Positions 28,088 to 36,567 of a stretch of DNA of 64,000 nucleotides are shown here, one piece after another (within the stretch, counting starts at the first letter, position 1; each line of letters opens with the position of its first letter). The notes beneath the pieces are model-generated. The model had not been told where the DNA came from. It saw nothing but the letters and a program-made list of their open reading frames with translations, and ran no database searches. The position numbers were made by a program, and so were the translations under genes. The stretch is taken from the NCBI GenBank assembly GCA_032027045.1, contig JAVSMU010000001.1:996646-1060645 (forward strand). The letters are read 5' to 3'. The DNA comes from Truepera sp. GTDB taxonomy: Bacteria > Deinococcota > Deinococci > Deinococcales > Trueperaceae.

Positions 28088-28165
28088 ATGCGCAGGCCTG
28101 TCGGTACCGTGTCGCGCGTTCAGGCCACCGGAATCAGCTCTTCCGCAGTGGAGGATCACCCGTGA
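28088..28165 (+). CDS. Putative 25-residue upstream ORF of the E2-like gene
   Basis: ATG 28088 opens a 25-codon ORF whose TGA (28163-28165) overlaps the GTG of the next gene in a GTGA arrangement. It contains a Ser-Ser-Ser run near its end. GGAGG for the next gene lies inside it. Whether the peptide has a function or only feeds ribosomes to the next start is unknown. Confidence 0.4.
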   Translation: MRRPVGTVSRVQATGISSSAVEDHP

Positions 28166-29919
28166 GCCAACCCGATATCTCGAACCTCGCCCGACGCCTC
28201 GCCGAACAGAACAACGTCGCCTGGCAGAGCCTGAAGGGTACGGGTCCCGACGGTCGCGTTGTGGAACGCGACGTCCTCGATTACCTCGCCCGAGTGATGG
28301 CGGGGGAGGAGGCGGTAGACCCCACCCCGGAGCCACTGCCGGAGGGCATGGAGGCCTGGACTGAAGTAGGGGCCGACTCCGTGGGCAACTACTCGAGGGC
28401 GGTCACGCCGCAGGAGAGCGTGTCCAGCGGAGCGTCCGGCGGCGAGGTTGCTGCCGAGGCGGCGGCGCAGGTCGCCGAGTTGGGCGACGACGTGTTCCTC
28501 TTCGACGACGATGACGACGACGTCGAGGCGCCCGCCGGGTTCGGTGCGGGTGAGACGGAGGACGGCGGGGACGTGCGAGTAGAGCAGGACGGTTTCCCCT
28601 CCGAACCCATCAGCGTTCACGACGAAGGGCTCGTGACCCCGGACCTGGACGACGACCTGCTGTTGGTGTCGGATGACGACCTGGACGAAGGCGCGCCGGG
28701 CGACGAGCCGTCCATCCCGGCGGGCGAAGTACCGGGCGACTCTCCGTTTGCTACGGCTGGCGCCGAGGCCGACGAGACTGCCGAGCCAAGCGAAGCCCTT
28801 CACGACTACTCGGATGGGGGCGCCCAGGTGGATGCGCCGGAGGAGCCGGCTCCCGCCTGGGGCGGCAGCGAACTGCGGCTCGACTCCGAACCTTACGAGC
28901 CGGTCCCGCTCGACGCCCCCGACCTGTGGGAGGACGGCGAGGTGCAGGACGGGTCCAGCGTTGGTGCCGCCATGTTCGAGCCCGGAGGCTCGGCTGCAGC
29001 CCAGGAGCCGGCGCCCGCAGGCTCGGAGCTGAGCGGTGAGCAGTTGGGGACCGACGTTTCGGTGCCTAGTGCCGAGGTGTCGGAGTTCGAAGCCCACATG
29101 CCGAGCGCCGAGGTGTCCGAGTCCGAGGATCACGTGCCGAGTGCCGAGGTGTTCGAGGCCGAGGATCCGGCGCCGAGCGCTGCGTCGTTCGAGCCCGACG
29201 ACCCGGCCACGGCCCCTGAAACGCTTGAGGCCGGCGAGTTCTCCGCCGCCGGCACCGCGGCCGCCGGCGACGAAGGTCCGTACGGCACCACCGGGGTCGG
29301 CGAGCCTTGGAGCGAACCGCTCGACCAGACAGAAGTCGAGACGTTCGACGAGCTGGGCGTGGGGGAGGCCGATCTCGACGCGCGAGAGCAGGTTGCCCCG
29401 GCACTGCCACTCGTCCACACTCCCAACCTGCTGCGGCGGAACGTCGACCTGAGCGCCCTGGCCGCCGCGCAGCTGGCGGCGGGCCTGGAACTCGGACAGG
29501 ACGGGCCGCTGAGCGTGGCGCCCTTCCTCGTACGTGCGGCGGCCAAGGCGGCGCATGACGTTGGCCTGACCGGCGGTGAGGTCGCCCTGGCGGAGATCCA
29601 GGCGGGCATCATGCTCCGGCGCGTGGACGGAGCCGCGAGCATGGCGTTCGTCGAACTGGTGCGAGAGCTCGAAGGCGCCGGCATGGAAGAGGACGAGGTG
29701 GCGCTGGTCGCCGTCGACCTCAGCATGCTGGACGTCGACGAGGCGTTCCTCGACGTCGGGGCCCCGAGCGTGACGCTAGGGCGGATACTCTACGATTCCG
29801 AGGTTGGCGGCTACCGCAGCACCCTCGCCCTCACGGGCAGCCTGCCGTTGGATCAGGGAGCGCGCCTACTGGCCCGCGTGGCCGAACTACTCACGTCCCC
29901 AGTGAGATTGCTGGTCTGA
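28162..29919 (+). CDS. E2-like protein: E3-binding domain, acidic linker, degenerate acyltransferase core
   Basis: Residues 3-42 form a peripheral-subunit (E3)-binding domain (ISNLARRLAEQNNV, then GTGPDGRVVERDV). A linker of about 370 very acidic residues follows, including a 12-residue PSAEVSE-type repeat encoded at 29065-29208. The last 170 residues resemble the E2 acyltransferase core (LRRNVDLSALAAAQLA; VAPFLVRAAAKAA). The catalytic HRxxDG position reads LPLDQG, so transferase activity is unlikely, and no lipoyl domain is present. It may be a structural relic or an E3-binding adaptor. GGAGG precedes the GTG. Confidence 0.7.
   Translation: MSQPDISNLARRLAEQNNVAWQSLKGTGPDGRVVERDVLDYLARVMAGEEAVDPTPEPLPEGMEAWTEVGADSVGNYSRAVTPQESVSSGASGGEVAAEAAAQVAELGDDVFLFDDDDDDVEAPAGFGAGETEDGGDVRVEQDGFPSEPISVHDEGLVTPDLDDDLLLVSDDDLDEGAPGDEPSIPAGEVPGDSPFATAGAEADETAEPSEALHDYSDGGAQVDAPEEPAPAWGGSELRLDSEPYEPVPLDAPDLWEDGEVQDGSSVGAAMFEPGGSAAAQEPAPAGSELSGEQLGTDVSVPSAEVSEFEAHMPSAEVSESEDHVPSAEVFEAEDPAPSAASFEPDDPATAPETLEAGEFSAAGTAAAGDEGPYGTTGVGEPWSEPLDQTEVETFDELGVGEADLDAREQVAPALPLVHTPNLLRRNVDLSALAAAQLAAGLELGQDGPLSVAPFLVRAAAKAAHDVGLTGGEVALAEIQAGIMLRRVDGAASMAFVELVRELEGAGMEEDEVALVAVDLSMLDVDEAFLDVGAPSVTLGRILYDSEVGGYRSTLALTGSLPLDQGARLLARVAELLTSPVRLLV
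29065..29208 (+). repeat. 36-bp coding repeat, four copies
   Basis: Four in-frame 36-base units (29065, 29101, 29137, 29173) encode diverging copies of a PSAEVSE-type 12-residue acidic repeat in the E2-like protein. Confidence 0.9.
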
Positions 29920-29945
29920 GGCCGTCAGGCTGCTCGTCTGACGGG

Positions 29946-30281
29946 TCAGCCCGCCGCTTCGGCCGACTCCGCGGTGCTGCCGGCCGGCGCGCCGGGGATC
30001 AGTAGCCAGAGCAGGAAGTAGCCGACGAGCGTGAAGCCCAAGGACGGCAATGCCGAGAGCAAGTAGACAAACCTGACCGTGCGCGGATCGGCGTTCACGA
30101 ACTCCGCGATGCCCCCGCATACTCCGCCGATCAAGCGGTGCTCGCGGCTGCGTCTCAACGGCTTGTCGGTCGCCGGGCGCCGGGCGCGGCGCTGGTCGTG
30201 TGTGAGCCCGTCTGGTCTCAACGTTGGCACTCTGTTCGCCTCCGCTTCGGGGTCAGACGCCGGGTTCGGCGACGCACCCAC
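29946..30281 (-). CDS. PspC-domain membrane protein
   Basis: A PspC domain occupies residues 43-97: LRRSREHRLIGGVCGGIAEF, then a membrane helix (FVYLLSALPSLGFTLVGYFL). PspC proteins act in envelope-stress responses. The first 40 residues are polar and disordered. GTG 30281 is supported by TATACT 6 bases upstream. It is divergent from ubiX. Confidence 0.88.
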   Translation of the reverse strand: MGASPNPASDPEAEANRVPTLRPDGLTHDQRRARRPATDKPLRRSREHRLIGGVCGGIAEFVNADPRTVRFVYLLSALPSLGFTLVGYFLLWLLIPGAPAGSTAESAEAAG

Positions 30282-30287
30282 GGCGTG

Positions 30288-30293
30288 AGTATA
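30288..30293 (-). promoter_or_regulatory. -10 box (TATACT) for leaderless PspC gene
   Basis: TATACT lies 6 bases before the GTG at 30281 on the minus strand. Confidence 0.55.
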
Positions 30294-30306
30294 CGCGCGC
30301 TCGGGT

Positions 30307-30312
30307 TAGCCT
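30307..30312 (+). promoter_or_regulatory. -10 box (TAGCCT) for leaderless ubiX
   Basis: TAGCCT lies 7 bases before the GTG at 30320, only 13 bases from the divergent PspC -10 box. Confidence 0.5.
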
Positions 30313-30319
30313 TGTGGGC

Positions 30320-30928
30320 GTGACAAGCGACACGGGGACCCAGCTGCCGGAACCCGGCCGGCCGCGGCGCGTGATCGTCGGCGTCAGCGGCGCCAGCGGC
30401 ATGTTGTACGCGCTCGACATGCTGCGCACGCTGAAACGCCTAGGCGTGCCTACGGCACTGGTGATAAGCGGCGGCGCCAAGCGCGTGCTGCCGACCGAGC
30501 TCGACGGCGGCGCGCAGGCGCTCATCGAGCAGGCGGACCTCGTTCTCAAGGACTCCGACGTGGGCGCGTCGATAGCTTCGGGCAGCCACCCTACGCTTGG
30601 CATGGTGGTGGTGCCGTGCAGTGCCGGGACGCTTGCAAGGGTCGCCCACGGACACGCCGACACGCTGATCACGCGGGCGGCTCACGTGACCCTGAAAGAG
30701 CGGCGTCCGCTCGTCCTGGTGGTGCGAGAGGCGCCTTACTCGCGCCCGATGTTGATCAACATGCTTGCCGCGCACGACGCCGGCGCCGTCATCCTCCCCG
30801 CCGCGCCTGGGTTCTACCATCGCCCCGGTTCCCTGGTCGAGTTAGTTGGAGGGATCACGAGCCGCGCCCTCGACCGGCTCGGCATCGACAACGACCGCGC
30901 GCCGCGCTGGGGGAGCGACGATCCGTGA
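30320..30928 (+). CDS. ubiX: UbiX-like flavin prenyltransferase
   Basis: UbiX makes prenylated FMN, the cofactor of UbiD-type decarboxylases. The 202-residue protein has the FMN-binding GVSGASGMLYALDML, the VVVPCSAGTLARVAHG segment, VREAPYSRPMLINM and ILPAAPGFYHRP. It leads a ubiX-ispD-ispE run, linking it to isoprenoid precursor supply. Its stop overlaps the ispD start (GTGA). Confidence 0.92.
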   Translation: MTSDTGTQLPEPGRPRRVIVGVSGASGMLYALDMLRTLKRLGVPTALVISGGAKRVLPTELDGGAQALIEQADLVLKDSDVGASIASGSHPTLGMVVVPCSAGTLARVAHGHADTLITRAAHVTLKERRPLVLVVREAPYSRPMLINMLAAHDAGAVILPAAPGFYHRPGSLVELVGGITSRALDRLGIDNDRAPRWGSDDP

Positions 30929-31593
30929 CCCGTGTTGCTGCGCTGGTCCCGGCGGCCGGGTCGGGCGTCCGGCTGGGGCGCGGCCCCAAGGCGTTCGTAA
31001 GACTGGGAGACGCGACCCTGCTCGAGCACGCCGTGGCGGCGCTTCGGGGCGCCGTCGACGAAGTGGTGGTGGCCGTGCCCGCCGGGGCGGCCGCGCAGGC
31101 GCGCGAGCTCGTTGGCCGCGACGTGCGGGTGATCGAGGGCGCCGAGTCCAGGCAAGCCACCGTTCGCCTGCTGGTGACGGCCACGCGGGCGGAGACGGTC
31201 TTGGTGCACGACGCCGCCCGGCCGTTCCTGCCCCGCGCCGCCCTGGAGCGGGTCTTGGCGGCCGCCCAAGAGACGGGGGCGGCCACCGCGGCCCTGAGGG
31301 TTCACGACACCATCGTCTACGTCGCCGACGGAACGCCCCTGCCCCGGGAGGGGCTGAGGGTGATCCAGACCCCGCAGGGGTTCGCACGGGAGCTGCTGGT
31401 GCGCGCCCACGAGTCGGCGGCGGCGGCGGGCGTCGAGGCCACCGACGACGCGGCGCTCGTGCGCCGGCTCGGCGTCGGAGTCGAGCTGGTAGAGGGCAGC
31501 CCACTGCTGCACAAGCTGACGACCCCGGACGACCTGAAGCTGGGCCTCGCCCTCCTCGAACTGTGGCGCGCGGAGCGAGCGGTCGGCTCGTGA
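30925..31593 (+). CDS. ispD: 2-C-methyl-D-erythritol 4-phosphate cytidylyltransferase
   Basis: IspD makes CDP-methylerythritol in the MEP isoprenoid pathway. The 222-residue protein has ALVPAAGSGVRLGRGPKAF, VHDAARPF and IQTPQGF. The final codons lie in the first unit of a 17-base tandem repeat that extends into the ispE start. Confidence 0.95.
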   Translation: MTRVAALVPAAGSGVRLGRGPKAFVRLGDATLLEHAVAALRGAVDEVVVAVPAGAAAQARELVGRDVRVIEGAESRQATVRLLVTATRAETVLVHDAARPFLPRAALERVLAAAQETGAATAALRVHDTIVYVADGTPLPREGLRVIQTPQGFARELLVRAHESAAAAGVEATDDAALVRRLGVGVELVEGSPLLHKLTTPDDLKLGLALLELWRAERAVGS

Positions 31594-31628
31594 GCGTGGT
31601 CGTTCGGTGACCGTGGTCGGCTCGTGAG
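31581..31628 (+). repeat. 17-bp tandem repeat spanning the ispD-ispE junction
   Basis: Units GGTCGGCTCGTGAGCGT (31581), a diverged copy (31598) and a partial copy (31615-31628) each contain GTGA. The first GTGA is the ispD stop and the last is the ispE start. Confidence 0.9.
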
Positions 31629-32520
31629 TTCCGGCGGCGGGTTTCCGGGGGCCCTGACGGAAGCGGCCCACGGCAAGGTGAACCTTGGTCTGGCCGTGCT
31701 GGCGCTCAGGGGCGACGGCTTCCACGAGGTCGAGACGGCCATGGTGCGGGTCGGGCTGGCCGACGAGCTCACCGTGCTGGTCGAGGAAGCCGCCGCGGAC
31801 CACGTGGAGCTCGACGTGGAGCTGGCGCTGGAGCTGCCAGCCGTCGCGCTGGCCGAGGGAGAAGAGAACCTGGCTCACGGGGCGGCCGCCCGGTACCTCC
31901 GCGCGCGGCGCGAGGCGGACGGCGCCGCCGCTCCCGTGAGAGTCGCGCTGAAGCTCCTCAAGCGCGTACCGGTGGCCGCCGGGCTCGGTGGGGGCTCCGC
32001 GGATGCCGGCGCCGTGCTCAGGGTCCTCGCTCGACTGCTCCCGGCTGCCGTCGACGTGGCCGGGGTGGCCGCCAAGCTCGGGTCCGACGTGCCCTTCATG
32101 CTGGGGACGGCACGGGCCGCGTTGGCCAAGGGGCGCGGCGAGCGGCTCTTCGAGCTGGACGTCCCACGCCTCCACCTCGTGCTGGTGAACCCCGGATTCG
32201 GCGTCAGCGCCGCCGACGCCTACGCCAACCTGATCGGTTTCACGCCGCGGCTACGGTTCGAACGCTCGCTCGAGCGCCTGGCGGCGGGCGAGGAGCCACG
32301 CTGGCCCAACGGGCTGCAACCGGGCGTGCTGAGAAGCCATCCGGAGTTGCGCGCCGTGCTCGCCCACCTGCGAGACGCCGGCCTCAAGGGCGTCCTCATG
32401 TCGGGGAGCGGACCGACCTGCTTCGGGGTGGCGCAGGGCGCCGAGCACGCGGCGGCCATCGCGGCCGCCCTGCGGTCCGCCGAGCCGGGTTGGTGGGTTG
32501 CCGCGACTGCAACGCTGTAG
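31624..32520 (+). CDS. ispE: 4-diphosphocytidyl-2-C-methyl-D-erythritol kinase
   Basis: IspE is the GHMP kinase that follows IspD in the MEP pathway. The 298-residue protein has HGKVNLGLAVL, GDGFHEVET, the ATP loop PVAAGLGGGSADAGAVLR and GSDVPFML, and MSGSGPTCFG near the end. The GTG at 31624 lies within the last copy of the 17-base repeat. No strong ribosome site is visible, so coupling to ispD is plausible. Confidence 0.95.
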   Translation: MSSGGGFPGALTEAAHGKVNLGLAVLALRGDGFHEVETAMVRVGLADELTVLVEEAAADHVELDVELALELPAVALAEGEENLAHGAAARYLRARREADGAAAPVRVALKLLKRVPVAAGLGGGSADAGAVLRVLARLLPAAVDVAGVAAKLGSDVPFMLGTARAALAKGRGERLFELDVPRLHLVLVNPGFGVSAADAYANLIGFTPRLRFERSLERLAAGEEPRWPNGLQPGVLRSHPELRAVLAHLRDAGLKGVLMSGSGPTCFGVAQGAEHAAAIAAALRSAEPGWWVAATATL

Positions 32521-32598
32521 CGGGTCCACGCTCAGGCCGGTTCACGCTGTGGCGGGTCCTCGCTGAGGCGCGTCCTAGGTGAGGCGCGTCCTCGCTGT
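32519..32598. repeat. 16-bp imperfect tandem repeat, five copies
   Basis: Five diverged 16-base units (starting 32519, 32535, 32551, 32567, 32583) begin on the ispE stop and fill the gap to the converging zincin gene. The best-matched pair differ at three positions. Confidence 0.85.
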
Positions 32599-32605
32599 TG
32601 CGGAG

Positions 32606-32989
32606 TCAGTTGCGTTTCGGGAAGTCCTGCGCCCTGAACTCGTCGTCTTGGATCAGCCAGTCCTCGCCCGCCAACGACTCGACGTGATGCCTGAGCTCGT
32701 GCGTCAGCGTCTCCCAAGCCTCGTCCTCCCAGTCGAAGCCCGGGTCGCTGGCGGCCAGCGCGGCGAAGGAGCCGTAATAGAGCGCGACGTGGCGCCCCAG
32801 GCCCTCACCCGGCCCGAGGAAGTCCTGGACGCCGGGGTCGAGGTACTCGCCCATCCGGTAGACGTCGTCGTAGTCGGGTTCGACGAGGGCCTCCTCGAGC
32901 ACGTGGACGCCGCTCAAGCCGCGGAGGAACTCGGCCGGGATCTCGTCGACCATCTCGGCGATCAGCCCCTGGAACTCCTCGAAGCTCAA
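32606..32989 (-). CDS. Small zincin-like metallopeptidase-family protein
   Basis: The 127-residue protein matches the small DUF1025/zincin-like family: an N-terminal FEEFQGLIAEMVDEIP, a central GRHVALYYGSF and a metal motif HELRHHVESL of the HExxH type, with Leu-Arg between. Function is unknown. The start is TTG 32989, 10 bases after the upstream oxidoreductase gene, so it is probably the last gene of that operon. Confidence 0.78.
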   Translation of the reverse strand: MSFEEFQGLIAEMVDEIPAEFLRGLSGVHVLEEALVEPDYDDVYRMGEYLDPGVQDFLGPGEGLGRHVALYYGSFAALAASDPGFDWEDEAWETLTHELRHHVESLAGEDWLIQDDEFRAQDFPKRN

Positions 32990-32999
32990 GGCCGCACCC

Positions 33000-34025
33000 T
33001 CACCCCGTGAAGTCGGCGAGCGTCACGGGCAGGTTGCGCTCGCTGCTGGCGTAGGACGCGAGGATGATGCGCACCGCTTCGCGGCCGTCCTCGCCGCTGC
33101 ACGCGACCGGGGCCTCGCCGCGAACGGCCGCCACGAACGCGAGCACGTGCCGGGTGTGCGTCGGTGCGCCGCTGAACTCGAACGTGGTGAGGTCGGTGTG
33201 GCTGAAGTCCGTCCCGGGCGAGCCGCGGTAGGCATGCCTCAGGTTCTGAGCGCCGTACCGGTTCGTGCACTCGAGGGCCCCCTCGGTGCCGTACACCCAG
33301 AAGCCCTCCTCCCAGCCGGTCGCCGTCCAGGCGGCCTCCAGCACGCCGAGCGTGCCGCCCTCGTAGAGCATGCTCACGTGCGCGGTGTCCTCTACCTCGA
33401 CGTCGTACTTGAGGGTGGCGACGCGGGCGAAGACCTCGTTGATGGTGCCACCGAAGAAGCGGGCCAGGTCGGCGAGGTGGCAGCCGTTGTCGAGCAGCGT
33501 GCCGCCACCGGCCGAGGCTTTCGTCCTGAACGAAGGGCGCACGCCGAGGCCGCTCCAGTCGTGGGCCTGCCGCAAGCGGACGTGAGTGACCCTGCCGATG
33601 ACACCGGCGGCTATCAACTCCCGCGCCTTGCGCGCCGGGCCGCTCGAGCGTAGTTGATGATCGACCATCAGGACCACGCCCGCGGCGTGGCACGCCTCGA
33701 TCATCTCATCGGCAAGCCGGATGTCGAGCGCCATCGGCTTCTCGACGAGAACGTGCACGCCGGCGGCCGCGGCGGCCAGCGTGGCGGGATGGTGAACGGA
33801 GGTCGGGGCGGCGATGCTGACCAGCTCGAAACCGCCGTCCTCGAACATCTTCTGGAAGTCGGTATAGGTGCGCCCGACGCCCCAGGCGGCGGCCCGGGCC
33901 GCCAGCGCGGCCGGCGCCGTGTCGCACAACGCGACGACGTCAACGCCGGCGGCGAGGTAGCCCTTGTAGTGGCTTGCGGAGATGTCGCCGGTGCCGAGGA
34001 TGGCGGCGCGCAGCGGGCGGTTCAC
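33000..34025 (-). CDS. Gfo/Idh/MocA-family oxidoreductase
   Basis: An N-terminal NAD(P)-binding Rossmann domain (RAAILGTGDISASHYKGY) is followed by VEKPMALDI, the conserved Lys segment of sugar oxidoreductases, and a C-terminal alpha/beta domain with GGTLLDNGCHLADLARFF. The 341-residue protein likely oxidises a sugar or inositol derivative. The GTG start overlaps the thuA stop by 4 bases, so the pair acts together, as in trehalose- or disaccharide-use clusters. Confidence 0.88.
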   Translation of the reverse strand: MNRPLRAAILGTGDISASHYKGYLAAGVDVVALCDTAPAALAARAAAWGVGRTYTDFQKMFEDGGFELVSIAAPTSVHHPATLAAAAAGVHVLVEKPMALDIRLADEMIEACHAAGVVLMVDHQLRSSGPARKARELIAAGVIGRVTHVRLRQAHDWSGLGVRPSFRTKASAGGGTLLDNGCHLADLARFFGGTINEVFARVATLKYDVEVEDTAHVSMLYEGGTLGVLEAAWTATGWEEGFWVYGTEGALECTNRYGAQNLRHAYRGSPGTDFSHTDLTTFEFSGAPTHTRHVLAFVAAVRGEAPVACSGEDGREAVRIILASYASSERNLPVTLADFTG

Positions 34026-34792
34026 TCTTCCCGCTTGGCCGTGGTGGCGCTGAGTACGTTCTCCTTGCCCGGGTTCGGCACTTGCTCTATGGGGCTCGTC
34101 TCCGGGCTACCCGTATCCGGCTTCCTGATCCGGGCGGCGGCGTAGGCTGCCGCGTTGGCGACTATCCGCTGCACGTTCGGGTCGTGGTAGGTGGGGTAGG
34201 TCTCGTGGCCCGGCCGGAAGTAGACGACCGTGCCGTGACCGCGCCGCCAGGTGGCGAGACTGCGGAACACCTCGCCCCCCTGGAACCAGGAGAGCATGAG
34301 GAGCTCGTCAGGGTCGGGGACGTCGAAGCGCTCGCCGTACATCTCCTCGCGGGGCAGCTCGAAGTAGTCGGGGATCCCGGCCAGGATGGGATGCGCGGGC
34401 TGCAGGTTCCAGAGGCGCTCCTTCTCGTCGGCCTCGCGCCACTTGAGCGAGGCGTTGGTGCCCATGAGGCGCTTGAACGGCTTGGAGTAGTGGGCGGAGT
34501 GCAGGACCACGAGGCCCATGCCCCCGAGAACGGCGCGCTGGACGCGGTCGACCACCTCGTCGGCGACCTCTTCGTGCGCCTTGTGGCCCCACCAGAGCAG
34601 GACGTCGGTGGCGTCGATGACTTCTTGCGAGAGGCCGTGCTCCTGCTGGCGCAGCGTGGCGCTTCGTACCTCGGCGCCCGTGAGCCGCGTGACGGCCTCG
34701 GCGAGGGTGGCGTGGATCCCCTCGGGGTAGATGTCGTGCACGACGTCGTTCTCTAGCTCGTGCAAGTACTCGTTGAAGATCGTGACCCGCAT
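34022..34792 (-). CDS. ThuA-domain protein (glutamine amidotransferase-like)
   Basis: The 256-residue protein has the ThuA-type order: VTIFNEYLHE, VLLWWGHKAHEEV, GMGLVVLHSAHYSKPFKRLMG and the late GHGTVVYFRPGHETYPTYHD. ThuA proteins accompany Gfo/Idh oxidoreductases in trehalose or related sugar catabolism. GGGAG precedes the ATG. The last 30 residues are a polar tail. Confidence 0.88.
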   Translation of the reverse strand: MRVTIFNEYLHELENDVVHDIYPEGIHATLAEAVTRLTGAEVRSATLRQQEHGLSQEVIDATDVLLWWGHKAHEEVADEVVDRVQRAVLGGMGLVVLHSAHYSKPFKRLMGTNASLKWREADEKERLWNLQPAHPILAGIPDYFELPREEMYGERFDVPDPDELLMLSWFQGGEVFRSLATWRRGHGTVVYFRPGHETYPTYHDPNVQRIVANAAAYAAARIRKPDTGSPETSPIEQVPNPGKENVLSATTAKREE

Positions 34793-34820
34793 GGAACTCC
34801 CTAGGCCCGGGGCGGTGGGC

Positions 34821-36515
34821 TCAGTCCGTGACGGCCCCTAGTGACGCGCTCGAGACCTGTTTGGCGTACTTGGCCAGCACGCCCCGTTGGTAGCGGGGCG
34901 TCGGTGGGACCCAGGCGGCGCGGCGCCTCGCCAGCTCCGCCTCGTCGACCTCCAGCTGGATGAGGTTGTGCTCCGAGTCGATGGTGATGATGTCGCCCTC
35001 TCGAACCAGCGCGATGGGGCCGCCGACCGCTGCCTCGGGCGCGACGTGGCCGACCACGAAGCCGTAGGTGCCCCCGGAGAAGCGCCCGTCGGTTATGAGG
35101 CCCACCGAATCGGCCAGGCCGCGCCCGATTATGGCGCTGGTGGGGGCGAGCATCTCGCGCATCCCCGGGCCGCCCCTGGGGCCCTCGTAACGGATGACGA
35201 TGACGTCGCCCGCCCTGATCTCGTCGCCGAGGATCGCGCTCAGGCACTCCTCCTCGCTCTCGAAGACCCTGGCCGGACCGCTGATCCTCGTGTGGCTGAG
35301 GCCGGTGGTCTTGGCCACGGCGCCCTCAGGTGCGAGGTTGCCGCGCAGGACGTTCAGGTGACCGTGGGGGTAGAGGGGACGGTCGAACGGGTGCACCACG
35401 TCCTGGCCGGCGGGCGGCGAAGCGCTCACCCCGGCGAGGTTCTCTGCAACGGTCTTGCCGGTGCAAGTAATGCAGTCGCCGTGAAGTAGCCCCGCCTCCA
35501 GCAGCATCTTCATGACGAGCGGGATGCCCCCGACGGCGTGAAGGTCCGTGGCCACGTAGTGGCCCGAAGGCTTCAGGTCGCAGAGCACGGGCGTGGTCGT
35601 GCGGAGCCTCTCGAAGTCGTCGATGGTGAGGGGAACGTCCATGGCATGCGCGATGGCGAGGAGGTGCAAGACCGCGTTGGTGCTGCCGCCCACCGCCATG
35701 ATCACGCGGATGGCGTTCTCGAAGGCCTCGCGCGTCATGATCCGGCGCGGCGTCAGCTCGAGCTCGATGAGCTTCAGCAGCGCGCGCCCACTCTCCGCCG
35801 CGCTTACGCGCTTCTCCTCGTCCACGGCGGCCATGGTGCTCGAGTTGGGCAGGCTCATGCCCATGGCTTCTATGGCAGACGACATGGTGTTCGCCGTGTA
35901 CATGCCGCCGCACGAGCCGGGGCCGGGGCAGGCGGCGCGCTCCACGGCCTGGAAGGTCGGCAGGTCCATGCGGCCGGCGGCGCGCGCGCCAACCGCCTCG
36001 AAGACGCTGACGATCGTCAGGTCCTCACCGTTCAGGTGGCCGGGCTTGATGGTGCCGCCGTAGACGAAGATGCTCGGCACGTCGAGGCGCGCCAGGGCGA
36101 TCAGCGCGCCCGGCATGTTCTTGTCGCAGCCGCCCACCGCCAACATGCCGTCCATGCTCTGGCCGCGGCCGACCGTCTCGATGCTGTCGGCGATCACCTC
36201 GCGGGAGACGAGCGAGCACTTCATGCCCTCCGTGCCCATCGAGATGCCGTCGGAGATGGTGATGGTGCCGAACATCTGCGGCATGCCGCCCGCGGCCTTG
36301 ATCGCGGCCTCGGCCGCGGCCGAGAGCTCACCCAGGCCCGAGTTGCAGGGCGTGATGGTGCTGTGCCCGTTGGCTATCCCGATGATCGGCTTGCCGAAGT
36401 CGGCGTCCTCGAACCCGACCGCCCGCAACATGGCGCGGTTGGGTGAGCGCTGGTCGCCTTCGGTCACCACGGCGCTGCGGCGCCGCTTCTTCACGGGATC
36501 TTTGACTGTTGGCAT
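34821..36515 (-). CDS. ilvD: Dihydroxy-acid dehydratase
   Basis: IlvD dehydrates dihydroxy-acids to the keto acids of valine, isoleucine and (indirectly) leucine. The 564-residue protein has the iron-sulfur ligands in GGCDKNMPG and [18 protein letters not shown], then [14 protein letters not shown] and [21 protein letters not shown] precedes the ATG, and TATACA/TACAAT boxes about 20-25 bases upstream suggest its own promoter in the 52-base gap after leuB, besides read-through from the leu promoter. Confidence 0.97.
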   Translation of the reverse strand: MPTVKDPVKKRRRSAVVTEGDQRSPNRAMLRAVGFEDADFGKPIIGIANGHSTITPCNSGLGELSAAAEAAIKAAGGMPQMFGTITISDGISMGTEGMKCSLVSREVIADSIETVGRGQSMDGMLAVGGCDKNMPGALIALARLDVPSIFVYGGTIKPGHLNGEDLTIVSVFEAVGARAAGRMDLPTFQAVERAACPGPGSCGGMYTANTMSSAIEAMGMSLPNSSTMAAVDEEKRVSAAESGRALLKLIELELTPRRIMTREAFENAIRVIMAVGGSTNAVLHLLAIAHAMDVPLTIDDFERLRTTTPVLCDLKPSGHYVATDLHAVGGIPLVMKMLLEAGLLHGDCITCTGKTVAENLAGVSASPPAGQDVVHPFDRPLYPHGHLNVLRGNLAPEGAVAKTTGLSHTRISGPARVFESEEECLSAILGDEIRAGDVIVIRYEGPRGGPGMREMLAPTSAIIGRGLADSVGLITDGRFSGGTYGFVVGHVAPEAAVGGPIALVREGDIITIDSEHNLIQLEVDEAELARRRAAWVPPTPRYQRGVLAKYAKQVSSASLGAVTD

Positions 36516-36567
36516 GGTTGCTCCTTCGTTGACGCATTGTATAACCGCCCACCGCGCCGTTCCGCGC

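Noticed and set aside
30820-32175. Long minus-strand frame opposite ispD and ispE
   Set aside because: It has no recognisable motifs, while ispD and ispE are complete on the other strand.
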